Shown here in pieces: positions 60,034 through 64,000 of a stretch of 64,000 nt of DNA (position 1 is its first letter; every line of letters begins with the position of its first letter). The position numbers were made by a program, and so were the translations under genes. The notes beneath the pieces were generated by a model, which did no database searches, was not told where the DNA came from, and saw nothing but the letters and a program-made list of their open reading frames with translations. This DNA is from Candidatus Latescibacterota bacterium. GTDB taxonomy: Bacteria; Latescibacterota; UBA2968; UBA8231. The DNA is taken from NCBI GenBank assembly GCA_022819745.1, contig JAJEGS010000039.1, forward strand, positions 62,001-126,000, given 5' to 3'.

Positions 60034-60064
60034 TCGCCTCGATCAAAAGCACTCCGGTTTTAGT

Positions 60065-62413
60065 TCAACACTTGGACCATCCGCAGTGCTTGCACATCAG
60101 ACAGCTACTCTCATACGATACCGTCGACCCGCACTCTGGACAGGTAGTCAGCGTCTTCGGCTCACTGCCCTCGACGAAACTGGGCGGCATGTCCTCAGGG
60201 GCGACAGTATCGGGCTGCTTGCCTGCCTTCCGCTGCAAATAGCGCTCCATCGCCTTGCCAATGGCATCCGGCGTAGACAGGATCAACTCGCCGTTTTCCC
60301 ATACTGGGTTTGGGCCTGAAATGCCCTTCAACTCGCTGATAACTTCCTGAGGATCAACCCCCGAGCTCAGCACCAGTGAAATTAGCCGGCTGATGGCCTC
60401 AGACTGGGCGGCGGCGTTGCCGCCAGACTTGCCGATGGTACTGAAGACTTCGCATATCCCGTATTCGTCTTCGTTGATCGTTACGTAGATCTTGCCCTCG
60501 CCGGTGTTGATCCGCTCGGTAATGCCCGCGGTGACGGCCGGGCGACGGCGACGGTGGAGGAAGCCATCTGACCCCATGTAGTTAGGGACCTCCGCAGCCG
60601 AAGCTTCCTTCTTGTCAGCTTGCCCCTCGGTCTGCAGAATGCCCTCACGGCTGCCCTCGCGGTACACCGTCACGCCCTTGAGACCTTCCTTGTACGCGGT
60701 GATATAGATGTCGGCGACCGTCTCTAGCGTGATGTCTTCGGGCAGGTTGATCGTCGAAGAAATACTACTATCGGTATACTTCTGGATCACGCCCTGCATC
60801 TTGACGCGGAAGTAGGGGTCAATTTCGTGGGCCGTCACCACGTAATCGGGCAGGTCTTCGTCGTCGCCGAAGACGCGCTGGATGAGCGGGTGATAGACCT
60901 TGTACTCGCGAAAGCTCTCGCCGTCTTCCTGTTTTACCCGGCGGGTGTAGCTAGTGCAAAAAATCGGCTCAATCCCCGAACTCGTCTGCGCCACAATCGA
61001 ACCCGTGCCCACCGGCGGCATCGTGATCAAGGTACAATTGCGCAGGCCGTGCTCGGCGATTTTCTTTTGCAGCGCTTGGGGTAGGTTCTGGATGAATTTG
61101 CTCTGCTTGATGCCCTCCCAGTCGAAAAGCGGAAAGGCCCCCTTCTCCTGCGCCAATTCGACGGACATTTCATAGGCGTTGTGGCAGATGGTGGCCATAA
61201 CGCGGTCTATAATTTCCAAGGCCTCGTCCGAATCGTACTTACTCTGCATCAAGACCAGCGCGTCGGCCATGCCGGTGATGCCCAAACCCACCCGCCGGTC
61301 AGAGGCTACGGCTTCGCGAATTTTGGGCAAGGCATGGTTGTCCACGTTGTAGTCAATGACATTATCTAAAAAGCGGGTCGCCACGCGGGCGGCCTGCCCC
61401 AACTCCTCGTAGTCGAGTTCGCCATTGGACCGGACGAAGTTCACCAAATTGAGATTGCCTAGGTTGCAGGCTGTGTACGAGGCCAGTGGCTGTTCGCCGC
61501 AGGGATTGGTGCTAGTGAGTGGGTTGGCGTATTCGACATTGTGATGCTCACGCATCGTGTCCCAAAAAATAATCCCCGGCTCGGCGCTAGCGTGGGCATT
61601 GGCAATGATCTTGTCCCATAACTGGCACGCCTTGACCGTGCGGAACACCTTGCCACCCCAGCGCAAGTCAAAGTCCGAGTCGGCCAACACAGCCTGCATA
61701 AACTCGTGGGTAATCAACACGCTGATGTTGGCGTACTGCACTTTGGTGCGGTTGGCGTCGTTTTTGATGGTTATGAAGTCTTCGATATCGGGATGATCGA
61801 CCCGCAAAGTCAGCATCAGGGCACCGCGTCGGCCAGCTTGGGAGACGGCATTGGTGCTTTCGGAGAGCAGGTTCATAAACGCGGTGCAACCCGGCGAGGC
61901 ATCCACCGTGGCGTTGACCGGAGCCCCTTGCGGCCTGAGAATCGACAAATCCGTGCCGACCCCACCGCCCGTGCGGTACACCATCGCCGACTCGCTCAGA
62001 CAACGATAAATGCCTTCTAAGCTATCTTCTTCAATGGGGATGACATAGCAGTTGGACAGCGTCGGCTTGCGCCTAGCCTCGTCCCGGCCCGCGCCGTGCA
62101 TGACACGCCCGCCGGGGATGAACTTGAAGTCCATCAATAATGAGAAGAAGCGGTCGTACCAATATTGAGGATCCTTCTCCACCGAGGCCATGGCCCGGGC
62201 GATGCGATCCCAGATGTGCAATGGGCCGGTTTCACCAGGTGCCAAGTACTTGTTGCGCAAAACGTCAATGGCCAAGTCGTTGTCCCCGTAATAGGTTTCG
62301 GCATCAGCGGCGCGAGCCAAGAGAGCATCGTGGCCGTTACGCTTGAGCCCGTGGCCTTCGAGTTGCGCTAGCATGTCTTCAAATCGGTGTGCAACTACGC
62401 GTTCGGATTCCAT
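60065..62413 (-). CDS. nrdJ: Adenosylcobalamin-dependent ribonucleotide reductase (class II)
   Basis: A 782-residue class II reductase, making deoxyribonucleotides without oxygen dependence. Features: TLSNCYVIPIEEDSLEG, MVYRTGGGVGTDLSILR, SESTNAVSQAGRRGA, the substrate-site NPCGEQPLASYTACNLGNLNL, and PPVGTGSIVAQTSSGIEP. The C-terminal tail has CPECG...CLMCKHCGWSKC, whose Cys pair re-reduces the active site, with a zinc-ribbon before it. An N-terminal ATP-cone is absent or minimal. NrdR boxes lie upstream and nrdR is the next gene on the same strand. Confidence 0.96.
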   Translation of the reverse strand: MESERVVAHRFEDMLAQLEGHGLKRNGHDALLARAADAETYYGDNDLAIDVLRNKYLAPGETGPLHIWDRIARAMASVEKDPQYWYDRFFSLLMDFKFIPGGRVMHGAGRDEARRKPTLSNCYVIPIEEDSLEGIYRCLSESAMVYRTGGGVGTDLSILRPQGAPVNATVDASPGCTAFMNLLSESTNAVSQAGRRGALMLTLRVDHPDIEDFITIKNDANRTKVQYANISVLITHEFMQAVLADSDFDLRWGGKVFRTVKACQLWDKIIANAHASAEPGIIFWDTMREHHNVEYANPLTSTNPCGEQPLASYTACNLGNLNLVNFVRSNGELDYEELGQAARVATRFLDNVIDYNVDNHALPKIREAVASDRRVGLGITGMADALVLMQSKYDSDEALEIIDRVMATICHNAYEMSVELAQEKGAFPLFDWEGIKQSKFIQNLPQALQKKIAEHGLRNCTLITMPPVGTGSIVAQTSSGIEPIFCTSYTRRVKQEDGESFREYKVYHPLIQRVFGDDEDLPDYVVTAHEIDPYFRVKMQGVIQKYTDSSISSTINLPEDITLETVADIYITAYKEGLKGVTVYREGSREGILQTEGQADKKEASAAEVPNYMGSDGFLHRRRRPAVTAGITERINTGEGKIYVTINEDEYGICEVFSTIGKSGGNAAAQSEAISRLISLVLSSGVDPQEVISELKGISGPNPVWENGELILSTPDAIGKAMERYLQRKAGKQPDTVAPEDMPPSFVEGSEPKTLTTCPECGSTVSYESSCLMCKHCGWSKC

Positions 62414-62532
62414 TCATGCCCTCCCATTGAAGCAAAAAAGATCCATGGGCGAAGTGGAGAACATCGCCAAAAATAAGGACTTAGGTTAACTGCTGTTAGG
62501 ATTAGGGGAGAGAGCAAAAGCGTAGCCCCGAG

Positions 62533-62579
62533 ACACATTATCTCAGGGCATTACACTCATTTGACACTATATGTAGTAG
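62533..62579 (-). promoter_or_regulatory. Tandem NrdR boxes overlapping the nrdJ promoter
   Basis: Box 1 (62564-62579, plus-strand ACACTATATGTAGTAG) matches about 13 of 16 positions of the NrdR consensus acaCwAtATaTwGtgt. A weaker second box (62533-62548, ACACATTATCTCAGGG) starts exactly 31 bp away, the three-turn spacing typical of paired NrdR boxes. A minus-strand -10 candidate GATAAT (62537-62542) lies inside the weaker box, so binding would block RNA polymerase. The rest of 62414-62690 shows no gene and no cobalamin riboswitch I can recognise. Confidence 0.7.
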
Positions 62580-62690
62580 TGCCGAGTCCTAAGTTAAGAG
62601 AGGGGTTGCGTATTTGTCAAGTCAAAAACAAGGTCCAGAGCAATTTCTTTCCAATCCGGTTACGATGCGCTAAAAAAACAGTTCTGGACT

Positions 62691-63143
62691 TTAATTATTG
62701 GCCAATTGCTCCAGTTCGCGCATGAAATCGCTCTTGTCTTTGAACTGGCGATAGACCGAGGCAAAGCGCACATACGCCACCTCATTGAGCTGGCGCAGAT
62801 GCTCTATGACTCGCTCGCCGATCTGTTTGGAGGGAATTTCTTTCACGTTGAGACTGCCCACTTCGGCCTCGACCTGATCAACGAGTTGCTCGATCTCCTC
62901 GGCCGAAACGGTCGTCTTGTAACAGGCTACCTGTATCTTGTCGAGCAGTTTGCTGCGATCAAAAGGCTCGCGGCGACCGTCGGCTTTGATAACAGATAGG
63001 GGTACGTTTTCGATGTATTCATAGGTTGTGAAGCGCTTGTCACAGCTTATGCACTCGCGGCGACGGCGAATCGCCATACCTTCGCGGCACGACCGCGAAT
63101 CCACCACCCGATCTTCTTCACAATTGCAATAGGGACACCGCAT
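62691..63143 (-). CDS. nrdR: Transcriptional repressor NrdR
   Basis: A 150-residue repressor of ribonucleotide reductase genes. The N-terminal zinc ribbon has CPYC and CISC cysteine pairs with the conserved DSRxxREGxAIRRRREC text; residues about 45-135 are an ATP-cone (VIKADGRREPFDRSKLLDKIQVACYKT), which senses ATP/dATP. VAYVRFASVYRQFKD is diagnostic of the C-terminus. It is directly upstream of nrdJ, whose promoter carries its boxes, so the pair forms a closed regulatory loop. Start ATG is supported by the MRCPYC family start. Confidence 0.97.
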   Translation of the reverse strand: MRCPYCNCEEDRVVDSRSCREGMAIRRRRECISCDKRFTTYEYIENVPLSVIKADGRREPFDRSKLLDKIQVACYKTTVSAEEIEQLVDQVEAEVGSLNVKEIPSKQIGERVIEHLRQLNEVAYVRFASVYRQFKDKSDFMRELEQLANN

Positions 63144-63244
63144 AGACTAATCCTCCTAGCGTACGGTGGACGGCGTTTGGGTGGGGAAGAAAGGGAAGAA
63201 GAGTAATACTAAATATAATAAAAATAGGAAGATATTAGCAACCG

Positions 63245-63901
63245 TCAGTTAAGCCTGAAGACGAATGGCACACTAACCCAAACCTTGACGGGCCTGTCGT
63301 TTTGCATCGCTGGCGTAAACTCCGACTGGAGCGCGGCGGCTTTGGCGACTTCGTGGAACACTTTGGGACCCGTGATGTTGCGGATTTGCTCGACCTTGCC
63401 GTCTTTGCCGACTAGCGCCTCGACAAACACCTTGCCCGTGATGTTGGCCTTCTGGGCAGTAGGCGGATATTCCGGCTCTACTCTCTTGGTGAACTTGGGC
63501 TTCTTTTCGACCCGCCACAACTCGACGATCTCTTCCTCCTCCTCCAACTCAACTTCCTCAACCACCACCTCCTCTAATGGCGGCGGAGGGGCCAGATCGT
63601 CGAGGTCGAGGTCGAGGTCGGTGTCCTCAATAGTCACGTCATCCGGGACATCCGGGTTGTCGGTAGGCACGGGCACGACCGGTCGGGCTGGCGGTGGAGG
63701 TCGGCGTTCCTGTTTGGTCTCGGGAATTTCTTCGAGCTGAATGATAATCGGCTGTTCGGGTTTGGCGTAGGCTTCGGGCTCGAAATTGGGGAAGAGGACA
63801 AAGAGGGCCGCGTGCAAGAGAGTAGAAAAACCCGTGCAGGCCCATAATGTCTTCCGGTACGTCAACCGCAGGTTGGCTTCAGGCTGCTTGCCGCGAATCA
63901 T
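63245..63901 (-). CDS. tonB: Energy transducer TonB
   Basis: A 218-residue TonB: one N-terminal membrane helix (residues about 20-40, TGFSTLLHAALFVLFP), a Pro-rich and acidic periplasmic linker (PPPPARPVVPVP, then long runs of Glu/Asp), and a C-terminal TonB domain with PEYPPTAQKANITGKVFVEALVGKDGKVEQI. It couples inner-membrane proton flow to outer-membrane receptors. The acidic stretch VEEVELEEEEEI replaces the usual Lys-Pro repeats. Its ATG overlaps the exbD stop (ATGA). A receptor gene lies far away at 34854. Confidence 0.92.
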   Translation of the reverse strand: MIRGKQPEANLRLTYRKTLWACTGFSTLLHAALFVLFPNFEPEAYAKPEQPIIIQLEEIPETKQERRPPPPARPVVPVPTDNPDVPDDVTIEDTDLDLDLDDLAPPPPLEEVVVEEVELEEEEEIVELWRVEKKPKFTKRVEPEYPPTAQKANITGKVFVEALVGKDGKVEQIRNITGPKVFHEVAKAAALQSEFTPAMQNDRPVKVWVSVPFVFRLN

Positions 63902-64000
63902 TCGTCCAACTCCCGCTTGGTGGAGAAATTGACCCGCAGGGCTTCGACCTTGCGCAATTCCTCCATGACATCGGAAATCACCCCAAACTCGGAGTCCTTA
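63898..64000 (-). CDS. exbD: ExbD/TolR-family protein, C-terminal end (cut by window edge)
   Basis: The last 33 residues of a gene that continues beyond the right edge. The reading GVISDVMEELRKVEALRVNFST is the typical C-terminal helix and strand of ExbD, the small subunit of the proton channel that powers TonB. The stop is joined to the tonB start by ATGA. The short Lys/Glu tail is ordinary. Identification rests on the C-terminus and the neighbour, so it is less firm than for a full gene. Confidence 0.8.
   Translation of the reverse strand, partial: KDSEFGVISDVMEELRKVEALRVNFSTKRELDE

Noticed and set aside
62414..62690. Possible cobalamin riboswitch upstream of the B12-dependent reductase
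   Set aside because: No B12-box-like sequence or the expected multi-stem layout was found; NrdR boxes explain the control region.

Overview
The window looks like a piece of chromosome from a Gram-negative, high-GC bacterium. It encodes outer-membrane and LPS machinery (BamD, CpoB, TonB/ExbD, a TonB-dependent receptor, a heptose adenylyltransferase, LspA and several lipoproteins). Five tRNA genes all have a genome-encoded CCA. Repeated catabolic families are also present: phytanoyl-CoA dioxygenase-like (PhyH) oxygenases, Gfo/Idh/MocA dehydrogenases, mannonate dehydratases, a creatininase, an RraA-type protein and a ceramidase-like hydrolase. That mixture resembles genomes of Latescibacterota/Poribacteria-type lineages. 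This is inference from gene content; no marker gene settles the phylum.

Layout. 1-13165 (+): end of apbE, fused secDF, an antiporter, yggS, yggT, ileS, a DksA-like protein, lspA and an RluD-type pseudouridine synthase, then a PhyH-HEAT fusion and a ceramidase-like hydrolase. 13271-13951: a VapBC-type toxin-antitoxin pair with a perfect inverted repeat over the antitoxin start. 14012-16638 (-): Gfo/Idh, RraA-like, creatininase. 16729-19422 (+): promoter, ddl, a DUF445 gene and an SDR of the mannonate-oxidoreductase type. 19452-24083 (-): an AT-richer island with an acetyltransferase, a DUF4440 protein, an alpha/beta hydrolase and three SAM methyltransferases, one frameshifted. 24297-31695: a geranylgeranyl-reductase-like flavoprotein (-), a stand-alone tnpB element, htpG, proA, a 2Fe-2S ferredoxin and an enlarged NMP kinase. 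31692-42475: Gfo/Idh genes, a PhyH oxygenase, an RNA m5C methyltransferase, a TonB receptor, an SDR, a SASA esterase, small secreted proteins and a Cache protein. 42588-47369 (-): terminator, tRNA-Arg, thrC-nadD-bamD-unknown-cpoB, rfaE2, tRNA-His, tRNA-Arg. 47514-52098: two mannonate dehydratases, a PhyH oxygenase, an idonate-dehydrogenase-like enzyme, tRNA-Leu and tRNA-Cys. 52237-64000: thyA, a topA-xerC-lipoprotein-pilin-like operon, map, an MBL hydrolase, B12-dependent nrdJ with NrdR boxes, nrdR, tonB and the end of exbD.

How the genes fit together. Housekeeping blocks (secDF to rluD, thrC to cpoB, topA/xerC, nrdJ/nrdR) alternate with small catabolic cassettes that appear aimed at sugar acids, polyols, amides and esterified glycans: two UxuA-type dehydratases, an UxuB-type SDR, a polyol dehydrogenase, three Gfo/Idh enzymes and a SASA esterase. 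Recently acquired material is concentrated in the toxin-antitoxin pair, the AT-rich methyltransferase island and the tnpB insertion. I saw no CRISPR array, rRNA, prophage or obvious biosynthetic megacluster. The most unusual features are the PhyH-HEAT fusion with its paralogue, the tnpB element next to htpG, the methyltransferase island and the NMP kinase with a large unassigned C-terminal half.
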